From: Actinophytocola sp963825445 | Lineage (GTDB): Bacteria; Actinomycetota; Actinomycetes; Mycobacteriales; Pseudonocardiaceae | Reading direction: 5' to 3' | NCBI GenBank assembly: GCA_963825445.1 | Contig: CAWGTM010000024.1 | Location: 1 to 64,000, forward strand | DNA length: 64,000 nucleotides | Translations under genes and position numbers: made by a program | Part shown: positions 8,851 through 17,005 of the stretch, one piece after another | How the letters are laid out: each line of letters starts with the position of its first letter | Numbering within the stretch: position 1 is the stretch's first letter | The notes under the pieces: model-generated | Databases searched by the model: none | Seen by the model: the letters and a program-made list of their open reading frames with translations, nothing else | What the model was told of the DNA's origin: nothing

Positions 8851-9725
8851 ACGTTCACCGTTCGGGTACCCGCGTCGACGGCCAATCTCGGCTCCGGCTT
8901 CGACGCGCTCGGTCTGGCGCTCGGCCTGTACGACCAGGTCGAGCGTCACCGTCACCGACGGGGAGACGACCGTCGAGGTGACCGGCGAGGGTGCGGGCGA
9001 GGTGGCGCTCGACGAGTCGCACCTGGTGCTGCGCGCGCTGCGGGCCGCCTGCGCGGCACTCGACGTCGCCGCTGCCCGGCGTGGCGTTGCGCTGCCAGAA
9101 CGTCGATCCCGCACTCGCGCGGCCTCGGTTCGTCGGCCGCCGCGATCGTCGGCGGGCATCGCCGCCGCGTTACGGGCTGGCCGGCCGGCACTCGACGAGG
9201 ACGCGCTGCATCTGGCCGCCGAGTTCGAGGGGCACGCGGACAACGTGGCCGCGAGCCTGTGCGGCGGGCTGGCACTCGCGCTGGTCGGAAGGCGCCCGCT
9301 TCCGGGCGGTTCGCCTGGAGCCGCACGCGTCGCTTTCTCCGGTGGTGCTCATTCCCGACGATCGACTCCGCGACATCGGTCACGCGCGGATTGTTGCCCG
9401 ATCGGCGTTCCGCACGCCGACGCCGCGTTCGCCGCCGGCCGGTGCGCGCTGGCCGTGCAGGCGTTCACCGCGCGCCCCGATTTGCTGCTGTCCGCCACCG
9501 AGGACCGGCTGCACCAGGACTACCGCGAGAAGGCCTGGCCGGCGACCATGCGAATGGTTCGTGAACTTCGCGAGAACGGTGTGGCCGCAACGGTTTCCGG
9601 CGCCGGACCGACCGTGTTCGCGCTACCGCCGACGGGCGACTCCCGGCGCGGTGGACGCGGCGGGCTTCGCGGTCCGCCCGCTGGCGGTCGACCGCGCAGG
9701 CGTACGGGTCGAGCGCGCCGCGTAG
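8847..9725 (+). CDS. thrB: Homoserine kinase (multiple frameshifts)
   Basis: GHMP-family kinase that phosphorylates homoserine for ThrC. The ATG at 8847 overlaps the thrC stop (ATGA). Conserved blocks appear in order but in changing frames: VPASTANLGSGFDALGLALG, TDGETTVEVTGEGAGEVALD, the ATP loop (RGLGSSAAAIVGG region, 9115-9165), EDALHLAAEFEGHADNVAAS, LSPVVLIPD, AAFAAGRCALAVQAFTARPD and ENGVAATVSGAGPTVFALP. It ends VDRAGVRVERAA and TAG at 9723. By my reading at least eight single-base indels are needed, the densest cluster in the window. Corrected length is about 290 residues, normal for ThrB. Confidence 0.82.
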
Positions 9726-9774
9726 TCGAGGAACAAACTCCAGGTAGGCGATGTCGTCCGGATGTTAGCCACGC

Positions 9775-9810
9775 CGGACACCCGGTTGTTGCACCTCTAT
9801 CCGGTGTCCG
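9775..9810 (+). terminator. Hairpin after thrB / in the rho leader
   Basis: CGGACACCCGG (9775-9785) pairs with CCGGTGTCCG (9801-9810) with one bulged C and a 15-base loop. No U-run follows. It could terminate the threonine operon or be part of the rho leader structure. Confidence 0.45.
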
Positions 9811-9860
9811 TCTACCCTCAGGGGCGTTCAGTCACCGCGCGTACGGGCGCCCGGTGTCGT

Positions 9861-9882
9861 TCCCGGGGATTCTTTCCCGGGT
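9861..9882 (+). promoter_or_regulatory. Second hairpin in the rho leader
   Basis: CCCGGG (9862-9867) and CCCGGG (9877-9882) can form a six-pair stem around GATTCTTT-like sequence. It lies about 255 bases before rho. Rho genes commonly have long structured leaders through which Rho limits its own expression; this is a candidate element only. Confidence 0.25.
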
Positions 9883-9952
9883 CGCATCATCCGTTCAGTC
9901 GTCGGCTCGGCCTTCCTCAGGTCGGAGTTGCCGCTGATGGATACCCAATGCC

Positions 9953-10138
9953 GTGATGACCGACCGAGCACTCCGGGCCGACGAGCAAGTCGTCCGCATG
10001 GCACAACGCCAGGTAGCCACTGTTGTGACAGGGGTCGACCGGCCGCGGGGGTTACGCCGTCTCGCATTCCGACGAACGGCGGTCCGCTGGTGCACGGGTC
10101 CACCTCCGGAGGCGGGGACCTGGTCAGGAAGGACATGA
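9953..10138 (+). CDS. Possible rho leader ORF
   Basis: A 61-codon frame starting MMTDRALRADEQVVRMAQRQ whose TGA (10136-10138) ends on the base before the rho GTG start. Its Arg-rich composition (RPRGLRRLAFRRTAVR) and its position suggest a leader peptide that could couple translation to rho, but no ribosome-binding site stands out and I recognise no family. An overlapping ATG at 10135 opens only a five-codon frame. It may be chance. Confidence 0.25.
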   Translation: MMTDRALRADEQVVRMAQRQVATVVTGVDRPRGLRRLAFRRTAVRWCTGPPPEAGTWSGRT

Positions 10139-12261
10139 GTGAGCAACACTGATCTGCTGGGCAGCGAACTGGCCAACGGCTCGGTCGCCGAGCGCTGCGG
10201 GTTCCCCCGACACCACGTCCGCGCACCAGCGCAAACGGGGGTACCAAGCGTCGCGCCGGCCTGTCCGGCATGGTGCTGGCGGAGCTGCGGGAGCTGGCCG
10301 GCCAGCTCGGCATCACCGGCACCGCCGGGATGCGCAAGGGCGACCTGATCGCGGCCATCAAGGAGCGTCAGGGCGGTTCCGGCGGTTCTTCCGCGCGACC
10401 GGCCGACACGCTGCCGCTGCGGGATCGAGGCCGAGAGCGGCCGTTCCGGCCGTGGCTCGCGCTCCAAGCCAGCCGCGAAGGCCGAGGCCGCGGAGACTCC
10501 CGCCGGCGGCAAGAACGATGTCAAGGCGGCTGTGAAGACCGACGTCCAGGTCGAGACCAAGCAGGACGCCGCGCCGCCGACGCTCCGACCGAGGGCGACG
10601 GGAACAACGACGATGGCAACCGCCGCGACGGCAGCCGCCGTCGCCGCAGCGCCACCCGGTCGGCCGGCAGCCCCGAGGGCAGCGCGCCGACCGAGGAGAA
10701 GCGGCCCGCCGAGGACAAGCGGGACGACAAGCGCGGCGACGACCGTGGTGACCGGGGCGGACGCGGGAGCGACCGCAACGACCGCGGCAGCGACCGTGGC
10801 GACCGGGGCGAGCGCGGCGGCAACGACCGCAACGATCGTGGTGACCGGGGTGGCCGCGGCGGCAGTGACCGCGGCGACCGCAACGATCGTGGCGACCGGC
10901 AGAACGACGGCCGGGGCCGCAACGACCGGAACGACCGCAACTCGGACCGGAACGCCGACCGCAACACCGGTCGCGACGACCGGAACAACGGTCCGGACGA
11001 CGACGATGACGAGGACGGCGGCGGTCGCCGGGGTCGCCGGTTCCGCGACCGTCGCAGGCGCGGCGGCACCACGGGCGGCGGCGGCCGGGGCGAGAACCCC
11101 GACACCGAGGTCCGCGAGGACGACGTCCTGCTGCCCGTCGCGGGTGTGCTCGACGTGCTCGAGAACTACGCGTTCGTGCGCACCTCGGGTTACCTGTCCG
11201 GCCCGAACGACGTCTACGTCTCGCTCTCGCTGGTCCGCAAGTACGGCCTGCGGCGCGGCGACGCCATCACCGGCATGGTCCGCCAGCCGCGTGACGGCGA
11301 GCAGCAGCGGCAGAAGTTCAACCCGCTGGTGCGGGTCGAGACGATCAACGGGCTGGACCCGGACCAGGCGAAGAACCGCCCCGAGTTCACGAAGCTGACG
11401 CCGCTGTACCCGAACGAGCGGCTGCGTCTCGAGACCGAGTCGCACATGCTGACCACCCGCGTCATCGACCTGGTGATGCCGGTCGGCAAGGGGCAGCGCG
11501 CGCTGATCGTGTCGCCGCCCAAGGCCGGCAAGACCATGGTGCTGCAGTCGATCGCCAACGCGATCACCACGAACAACCCTGAGGTCTACCTCATGGTCGT
11601 GCTGGTGGACGAGCGGCCGGAAGAGGTCACCGACATGCAGCGGTCGGTGAAGGGTGAGGTCATCGCCTCCACCTTCGACCGCCCGCCGGGTGACCACACC
11701 ACGGTCGCCGAGCTGTCGATCGAGCGGGCCAAGCGTCTGGTCGAGATGGGCCACGACGTGGTCGTGCTGCTCGACTCGATCACCCGCCTCGGCCGTGCCT
11801 ACAACCTGGCGGCCCCGGCGTCCGGCCGGATCCTGTCCGGTGGTGTCGACTCGACCGCGCTGTTCCCGCCGAAGCGGTTCCTGGGTGCGGCACGCAACAT
11901 CGAGGACGGCGGCTCGCTGACCATCTTCGCCACGGCGCTGGTCGAGACGGGTTCCGCCGGTGACACGGTGATCTTCGAGGAGTTCAAGGGCACCGGCAAC
12001 GCCGAGCTGAAGCTGGACCGCAAGATCGCCGACAAGCGGACGTTCCCGGCTGTCGACGTCGACCAGTCCAGCACCCGCAAGGAGGAGCTGCTGCTCTCGC
12101 CGGACGAGCTCGCGGTCACCGTGAAGCTGCGCCGGGTGCTGCACGCGCTGGACAACCAGCAGGCGATCGACCTGCTGCTGACCCAGCTGCGCAAGACGCG
12201 GACGAACATCGAGTTCCTGATGCAGGTGGCGAAGAACACTCCGTCGGTCAACGACGACTAG
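10139..12261 (+). CDS. rho: Transcription termination factor Rho (N-terminal frameshifts)
   Basis: Hexameric RNA-dependent ATPase that ends transcription. Starts at the GTG at 10139 (SNTDLLGSELANGS). A frameshift near 10195 precedes SGMVLAELRELAGQLGITGT and GMRKGDLIAAIKERQGG (Rho_N domain), and more shifts lie in 10,400-10,600. From about 10,610 the frame is clean. A long disordered insert rich in Arg, Asp, Asn and Gly (repeats such as DRGDRGERGGNDRNDRGDRG, about residues 160-310) is the actinobacterial-type RNA-binding extension. Then come the cold-shock RNA-binding domain (LLPVAGVLDVLENYAFVRTS), Walker A (SPPKAGKTMVLQSIA), the arginine-containing VDERPEEVTDMQRSV, and VVVLLDSITRLGRAYN. It ends NTPSVNDD. 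Confidence 0.94.
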
Positions 12262-12656
12262 TCACGGTCGCGGTCCTGCCGGCACACCAGTACGAGTACT
12301 GCGAGTGCCGGCAGGCCCACCGTGACAGCCACCGGCGTGGGTACCGCCACCGGGCCGATGGTCACTCCGGCCGCGAACACGGCGGCCGCGTAGACGGTTC
12401 GCAGCGTCGGCCGCAGGCCCCTCGGCCACGACTCGTTGCCCACCCCGGTGAGCGCGGTCACGGCCGCGGCGGCCCCGAACAGGGCGGCGGACAGCAGAGC
12501 GTGCCAGTCGGAGTCCAGCAGGAAGCCGAACGTCGCGGTCACCCCGAGCACCGAGCCGGCGAACAGCCACGGCACGGCCAGCCAGGCGGTCAGGGACAGC
12601 GGACTGCCCCTTTGGCGTGTGGCGCCGCTCCGGGTGCCTTGCTCCACGGACAACAC
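12258..12656 (-). CDS. Small multi-pass membrane protein
   Basis: About 132 residues if the GTG at 12656 is used; the open frame extends upstream to 12902 but that part is not protein-like. Four hydrophobic segments are visible (LTAWLAVPWLFAGSVLGVTA; LLSAALFGAAAAVTALTGVG; TVYAAAVFAAGVTIGPVAV; VAVTVGLPALAVLVLVC), ending in a charged RQDRDRD tail. I do not recognise a named family. It is convergent with rho and their stop codons share the palindrome CTAG at 12258-12261, so the two genes end on the same four bases. Confidence 0.6.
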   Translation of the reverse strand: MLSVEQGTRSGATRQRGSPLSLTAWLAVPWLFAGSVLGVTATFGFLLDSDWHALLSAALFGAAAAVTALTGVGNESWPRGLRPTLRTVYAAAVFAAGVTIGPVAVPTPVAVTVGLPALAVLVLVCRQDRDRD

Positions 12657-12906
12657 GCCGACCAGTGTCTTCTCTCCGCGGCTTCCCAGTTGGCTGACTT
12701 CGGTGAGTGGGCGGGTGGCTGCGGCCGGTGGGCAGCCAGGCGCGGCGAACGGTTGATCGACTTCGGCCGCGCGGACGTGGAATATCCCCTGATCGGGGCG
12801 TGTTGAAGCCTTCGGTAGGCCGTCTGGCAAACTGTTAGGTCGAGTCCGGCTCCGGTTCACCCCGACACCTTCGGGGACCCGGCGGCCACTGAGAAAGGGC
12901 AAGACT

Positions 12907-13124
12907 GTGAGGACTGGAATTCACCCCGACTACGTCGAGACCGAGGTTGTCTGCGGCTGTGGGAACACCTTCACCACGCGCAGCACCAAGAAGTCGGGCA
13001 AGATCCCGTGGAGGTCTGCTCGAACTGCCACCCGTTCTACACGGGCAAGCAGAAGATCCTCGACACCGGCGGCCGCGTCGCCCGCTTCGAGGCCCGCTAC
13101 GGCAAGCGCGACAAGAAGTCTTAA
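12907..13124 (+). CDS. rpmE: 50S ribosomal protein L31 (one frameshift)
   Basis: Large-subunit protein of about 73 residues. Starts at the GTG at 12907: RTGIHPDYVETEVVCGCGNT, then FTTRSTKKSGKI, and after a one-base loss near 13008 VEVCSNCHPFYTGKQKILDT and GRVARFEARYGKRDKKS before TAA. The cysteines in CGCG and CSNC form the zinc-binding set of the C+ form of L31. The broken frame in an essential-type gene argues for a base-calling error. It sits between rho and prfA, as in related actinomycetes. Confidence 0.93.
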
Positions 13125-13136
13125 CTTCGGTCGAAT

Positions 13137-13176
13137 GGGCGAAGTGTGTCCGTGGAGAGCGCGGACCGCTTCGCCC
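13137..13176 (+). terminator. Terminator after rpmE
   Basis: GGGCGAAG (13137-13144) pairs with CTTCGCCC (13169-13176), with an inner GTCCG/CGGAC stem, forming a strong nested hairpin 13 bases past the rpmE stop. There is no T-tract, which is usual for actinomycetes. Confidence 0.6.
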
Positions 13177-13190
13177 TTCGCCATGATTTT

Positions 13191-13218
13191 GGGGGGCCGA
13201 GCCCCCAAGCCCCCCACG
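13191..13218. repeat. G-run/C-run hairpin
   Basis: GGGGGGCCGAGCCCCC followed by AAGCCCCCC can fold in two alternative ways, pairing the G-run with either C-run. It sits between the rpmE terminator and prfA. It could be an alternative terminator or a mobile short repeat. Confidence 0.4.
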
Positions 13219-13294
13219 GCGCGAGCTTCTCCCGACCCGGCGCGGTTTCGTTCGTGTGGACCAGCGCCGGTTTATTGCCTAGGGAGCGCACGCC

Positions 13295-14368
13295 GTGGAT
13301 TCGTCATCGTTGAGCGAGTTGCTGTCGGAGTACGCCGAGCTGGAGTCGTCGCTCGCCGACCCGGCGGTGCACGGCGACCAGACCCGGGCACGCAAGCTCG
13401 GCCGGCGCTACGCCGAGCTGACCCCGGTCGTCCGGGCGCTTCGTGAGCTGGAGCAGGCGCGCGAGGACCTCGCGGCGGCCACCGAGCTGGCCGAGGACGA
13501 GGCGTTCGCCGCCGAGGCGGCCGAGCTGACCGAGAGGATCCCGGCGCTCGAGGACAAGCTCACCGAGCTGCTGCTGCCGCGCGACCCCCACGACTCCGCC
13601 GACCTGATCATGGAGATCAAGTCCGGCGAGGGCGGCGACGAGTCCGCGCTGTTCGCCGGCGACCTGCTGCGCATGTACCTGCGCTACGCCGAGCGCCACG
13701 GCTGGCAGTCCGAGATGCTCGACGGCACGGAGACCGAGCTGGGCGGCTACAAGGACGCCACGGTCACCTTCAAGAGCAAGGTCCCGACGGCCGACGGCGT
13801 GTGGTCGCGGCTCAAGTTCGAGGGCGGCGTGCACCGCGTGCAGCGCGTGCCGGCCACCGAGTCCCAGGGCCGCATCCACACCTCGGCCGCCGGCGTGCTC
13901 GTGTACCCGGACATCGAGGACGCGGTCGAGGACGTGGAGATCCCCGAGAAGGACCTGCGCATCGACGTGTTCCGCTCGTCGGGCAAGGGCGGGCAGAGCG
14001 TCAACACCACCGACTCGGCCGTGCGGATCACGCACCTGCCGACCGGCATCGTGGTGTCCTGCCAGAACGAGCGCAGTCAGTTGCAGAACAAGACCCGCGC
14101 CATGCAGGTGCTGCGGGCCCGGCTGGTGGCCGCCGCCGAGGAGGAGGCCGCGAAGAACGCCTCCGACGCGCGTCGCAGCCAGGTCCGCACGGTCGACCGC
14201 TCCGAGCGGGTCCGCACGTACAACTTCCCGGAGAACCGCATCTCCGACCACCGGGTCAACTACAAGGCCTACAACCTCGACCAGGTGCTCGACGGCGACC
14301 TGGACGGCGTACTGGACGCGTTGGCCACAGCGGACCGAGACGAACGGCTCGCCGCCCACCAGGGCTGA
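13295..14368 (+). CDS. prfA: Peptide chain release factor 1
   Basis: Recognises UAA and UAG and triggers release of the finished protein. 357 residues from the GTG at 13295. An N-terminal coiled-coil helical domain is followed by the stop-codon recognition region (HRVQRVPATESQGRIHTSA, containing the PAT tripeptide) and the catalytic loop with GGQ in FRSSGKGGQSVNTTDSAVRI. The C-terminal block YNFPENRISDHRVNYKAYNL is also typical. It is followed by prmC, whose product methylates the GGQ glutamine, a classic functional pairing. Confidence 0.97.
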   Translation: MDSSSLSELLSEYAELESSLADPAVHGDQTRARKLGRRYAELTPVVRALRELEQAREDLAAATELAEDEAFAAEAAELTERIPALEDKLTELLLPRDPHDSADLIMEIKSGEGGDESALFAGDLLRMYLRYAERHGWQSEMLDGTETELGGYKDATVTFKSKVPTADGVWSRLKFEGGVHRVQRVPATESQGRIHTSAAGVLVYPDIEDAVEDVEIPEKDLRIDVFRSSGKGGQSVNTTDSAVRITHLPTGIVVSCQNERSQLQNKTRAMQVLRARLVAAAEEEAAKNASDARRSQVRTVDRSERVRTYNFPENRISDHRVNYKAYNLDQVLDGDLDGVLDALATADRDERLAAHQG

Positions 14369-14391
14369 CGCCGCTGTGCGAAGCTGACGCC

Positions 14392-15255
14392 GTGACACGA
14401 CAGCCGCTGCGCCTGGCGATCCTCGAGGCGGAACGCATCCTGGCCGACGCCGGGGTGGCGTCGCCGCGTGTGGACGCCGAGCTGATCGCGTCCCACGTGC
14501 TCGGGGTCGAGCGCGGCAAGCTCATGCTCGTGCCGCTGGTGGACCACCAGGTGATCGACGCGATCGGCCAGCTGGTGAACCGGCGGGCCAAGCGCGTGCC
14601 GCTGCAGCACCTGCTCGGTTGGGCGGCGATCGGCGCGGTCACGGTCGAGGTGGGCTCCGGCGTCTTCGTGCCACGTCCGGAGACCGAACTGCTGCTGGAG
14701 TGGGGCCTCGCGGCCGTCAAGGACGTCCCGTCGCCCGTGGTCGTGGACCTCTGTACCGGCAGCGGAGCGCTCGCGCTCGCGGTCGCCGCGGCCCGCCCGG
14801 ACGCGACCGTCCACGGCGTCGAACTGGACGCCACGGCGCTGGCCTGGGCGCGGCGCAACGCGTCGAGCCGGGCCTCGCTCGGGGAGACACCCGTGCGCCT
14901 GCACGCCGGCGACGTGACCGACCCGACCCTGTTCGGCGAGCTGGACGGCCAGGTCGACCTGGTGCTGTGCAACCCGCCGTACGTGCCGGTCGGCACGGAG
15001 GTGCCGCCCGAGGTGGGGGAGCACGACCCGTTCCGCGCGGTGTTCGGCGGCTCCGACGGCCTACAGGTGATCAGGCACGTGGTGAACCTGGCGGCCCGGC
15101 TGCTGAAGCCCGGCGGCGGCGTGGCCATCGAGCACGACGACACCCAGGCCGAGTCGGTGCCCGCGCTGCTGTCCGCCCGGCGGGTGCTCACCGACGTCGC
15201 GGACCACCAGGACCTGGCCGGCCGCCCCCGCTACGCCACCGCCCGCCGCACCTGA
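14392..15255 (+). CDS. prmC: Release factor glutamine N5-methyltransferase
   Basis: SAM-dependent methyltransferase that modifies the GGQ glutamine of release factors. 287 residues from the GTG at 14392, 23 bases after prfA. The N-terminal helical domain (ILEAERILADAGVASPRVDA) is followed by a Rossmann methyltransferase fold with the SAM motif VVDLCTGSGALALAVAA, the acidic ELDATALAWARRN and the catalytic NPPY in LVLCNPPYVPVG. It ends RYATARRT, directly before the 21-bp repeat array at 15261. Confidence 0.95.
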   Translation: MTRQPLRLAILEAERILADAGVASPRVDAELIASHVLGVERGKLMLVPLVDHQVIDAIGQLVNRRAKRVPLQHLLGWAAIGAVTVEVGSGVFVPRPETELLLEWGLAAVKDVPSPVVVDLCTGSGALALAVAAARPDATVHGVELDATALAWARRNASSRASLGETPVRLHAGDVTDPTLFGELDGQVDLVLCNPPYVPVGTEVPPEVGEHDPFRAVFGGSDGLQVIRHVVNLAARLLKPGGGVAIEHDDTQAESVPALLSARRVLTDVADHQDLAGRPRYATARRT

Positions 15256-15260
15256 CCCGC

Positions 15261-15311
15261 GAGTCGTACGCCTTCGACAGCGAGTCGTACCGTCTCGACA
15301 CCGAGTCGTAC
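15261..15311. repeat. Family A 21-bp tandem repeat (GAGTCGTAC), first copy
   Basis: GAGTCGTAC occurs at 15261, 15282 and 15303, spacing exactly 21 bp, with variable middles (GCCTTCGACAGC, CGTCTCGACACC). It fills the gap between the prmC stop and the convergent gene ending at 15315. Read on the plus strand it would encode heptads ESYAFDS ESYRLDT ESYVS. The same family, with an almost identical middle unit, recurs inverted at 17659-17708. Confidence 0.85.
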
Positions 15312-15314
15312 GTT

Positions 15315-15986
15315 TCAGGGCCGTGAGTGGGCCACCATCGCGTCATAGATCGGCTTCATGCGGGTGTCCCACACGGGCTCGGCGCCGGCCGCGAAGATGA
15401 AGTACTCCACCTCGTTCACCAGCCAGTACAGCGCGCGCACGTGCTGGATGCTCCGGCCGTCGTCGTAGGTGAACTCCCACTCCACGGCCATGTGCCCGCC
15501 GTAGCTGGCCCTGGTCAGGTCGATGCGCTCGTAGCCGACGGTGCGCTCGGCGAGGCTGGACTCGTCGGTCACGCGTGTCGCGACCAGGTCGGTCGACTTG
15601 GCCCGCGCGCCGCCGTAGCCCACCACCCGGCCGGCGTCGGACGGGTCGGTGGCGCGCATGGCGCCAGGCCCGCCGGCGGTCCCCGTGGGCCAGCCGATGG
15701 GGATGACCGTCTCCACGTTCGCCGGCCCGGACACGAACTGGAACCCGGTCGGCGCCACGCGGCTGGTCTCCGACGCGCTGGGGGATCCGCCGCTGAGGCG
15801 GTCGTCCGACAGGTAGTTCGGCGGGATGGTCAGGGGTTGCACGGTGTTGCCGTTCGGCATGGTCAACAACGCGACACCGACGATCGCGCTCACCACCAGA
15901 TAGGCAGTGGCGAACGTGAGCGCGAGCCACCGCGAGCTCAGCGATCGGACGCTCGCCACCAGATTCACCTCGACATCCCCCGACAC
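15315..15986 (-). CDS. Membrane-anchored extracytoplasmic protein, unknown function
   Basis: About 223 residues from the GTG at 15986 (alternative GTG at 15968). One transmembrane helix near the N-terminus (WLALTFATAYLVVSAIVGVA) is followed by an exported domain of about 150 residues: PTGFQFVSGPANVETVIPIG, then alternating beta-type sequence and MAVEWEFTYDDGRSIQHVRA, ending MKPIYDAMVAHSRP. The VP[I/T]GW-like start and the beta pattern recall the single-domain sensors or substrates seen beside actinobacterial Ser/Thr kinases, but no kinase is nearby and I do not assign a family. Convergent with prmC across repeat family A. Confidence 0.75.
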   Translation of the reverse strand: MSGDVEVNLVASVRSLSSRWLALTFATAYLVVSAIVGVALLTMPNGNTVQPLTIPPNYLSDDRLSGGSPSASETSRVAPTGFQFVSGPANVETVIPIGWPTGTAGGPGAMRATDPSDAGRVVGYGGARAKSTDLVATRVTDESSLAERTVGYERIDLTRASYGGHMAVEWEFTYDDGRSIQHVRALYWLVNEVEYFIFAAGAEPVWDTRMKPIYDAMVAHSRP

Positions 15987-16024
15987 AGGTCTACTCAGAG
16001 TAACCTGCCCGCCGGGGTGATCCA

Positions 16025-16837
16025 ATGCTTCGAGCGTGGCAGGACGTGATCGTCAAGTGGCAACTGGTGCCGGACGATCACCAGTCGGACGAGCCGATGG
16101 GCTCCCATCATGGCCGGTCCGCGCTGCTTGCCGGGAAACTCGACGACGCCGCGGCCGAGTTCGAGTCCGCCATCGCCGCCCACGAGCATCCACTCGATCG
16201 GGTGGGCCTGGGTGATGTCCACCTGGCGCGAGGCCACTGGGAGCCGGCCGAGCGGAACTACGGCGCCGCGCTCGCGACCGGTGGGCTGGCCGCGCTGCTC
16301 GCGAAGGTGGGGCTCGCGCAGGTCCAGATCGGCCAGGACCGCGCGGCCGCCGCGATCGCCGATCTCGAGCACCTGGTGGCCGACCGGCCGTCGGACCCGA
16401 TCCTGCGTTACTACCTGGCCAGCGCCTGGTACTCGGTGGCCGAGCAGTGCCGCGCCCGCACGGCCGACGACGTCCTGGTGATCACCAGCCACCAGCAGCT
16501 GCAGATCTGCGAGGACGCGGCCACGCGCATCCTCGCGCTGAAGACCGGCGACGACGAGCTGACCAGGGGAGCGGAACAGCTGCTGGCCGAGGTCACGGCC
16601 GGCCGCCGCTGGATCTGGGCACCGGAGGGCATCGCCGTGAGCCTGGCCGTGCTCACCGTGGCGCTCGGCCTCATCACGGTGGTGGCCGGCGGGCTGATGA
16701 GCAACGTGCTGCTGGTGGTGCTCGGCGTCCTGGTGGGCGCGGGCCTGCTGTTCGCCATCGTCTACCGCTTCCGCCGCCAGACCTGGCGCCGCCGAGCCGA
16801 CCAACTGGCCCAGCAAATCGTCAAACAGGGCGTCTAA
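16025..16837 (+). CDS. TPR-like protein with C-terminal membrane hairpin
   Basis: 270 residues. The first 130 are TPR-like helical pairs (SALLAGKLDDAAAEFESAIA; HWEPAERNYGAALATGGLAA; AAAIADLEHLVADRPSDPIL). Two hydrophobic helices follow (GIAVSLAVLTVALGLITVVA and VLLVVLGVLVGAGLLFAIVY), separated by a tight turn, and a basic tail RRQTWRRRADQLAQQ. The layout suggests a cytoplasmic scaffold attached to the membrane. Function unknown. The divergent gene at 15986 starts 38 bases away, so they share a short promoter region. Confidence 0.75.
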   Translation: MLRAWQDVIVKWQLVPDDHQSDEPMGSHHGRSALLAGKLDDAAAEFESAIAAHEHPLDRVGLGDVHLARGHWEPAERNYGAALATGGLAALLAKVGLAQVQIGQDRAAAAIADLEHLVADRPSDPILRYYLASAWYSVAEQCRARTADDVLVITSHQQLQICEDAATRILALKTGDDELTRGAEQLLAEVTAGRRWIWAPEGIAVSLAVLTVALGLITVVAGGLMSNVLLVVLGVLVGAGLLFAIVYRFRRQTWRRRADQLAQQIVKQGV

Positions 16838-16843
16838 CACCGC

Positions 16844-16984
16844 ATGATGACCACTCCGGTCGTCCATGATGACCGTTCCGCGGGCCCACAATGACCACTC
16901 CGGTCCGCCGGCGGTCACGGGCGACGTGAGTGGTCATCGTGCGCGACGCGAGTGGTCATCATGCGCGACGGGAGTGGTCATCAT
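16844..16984. repeat. Family B 22-bp inverted tandem array (GAGTGGTCATCAT), first copy
   Basis: Three units read one way (ATGATGACCACTCC at 16844, 16866 and, degenerate, 16888) and three read the other way (GAGTGGTCATCRT at 16928, 16950, 16972). Every step is exactly 22 bp. The two halves are reverse complements around a 26-base centre, so the whole could fold into a large hairpin. It fills the gap between the TPR-like gene and tsaC2. A second copy with the same layout is at 40014-40114. Confidence 0.9.
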
Positions 16985-17005
16985 GGGTTGGCTAGGGTTT
17001 GCGCC

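Noticed and set aside
7769..9725. True pseudogenisation of thrC and thrB
   Set aside because: All catalytic blocks are conserved and many shifts occur in G/C runs; sequence error is simpler. Kept open in findings.
9895..12144. 749-codon minus-strand frame
   Set aside because: Shadow of rho; its Val/Ala/Thr-rich middle is only the complement of the RGD-rich insert.
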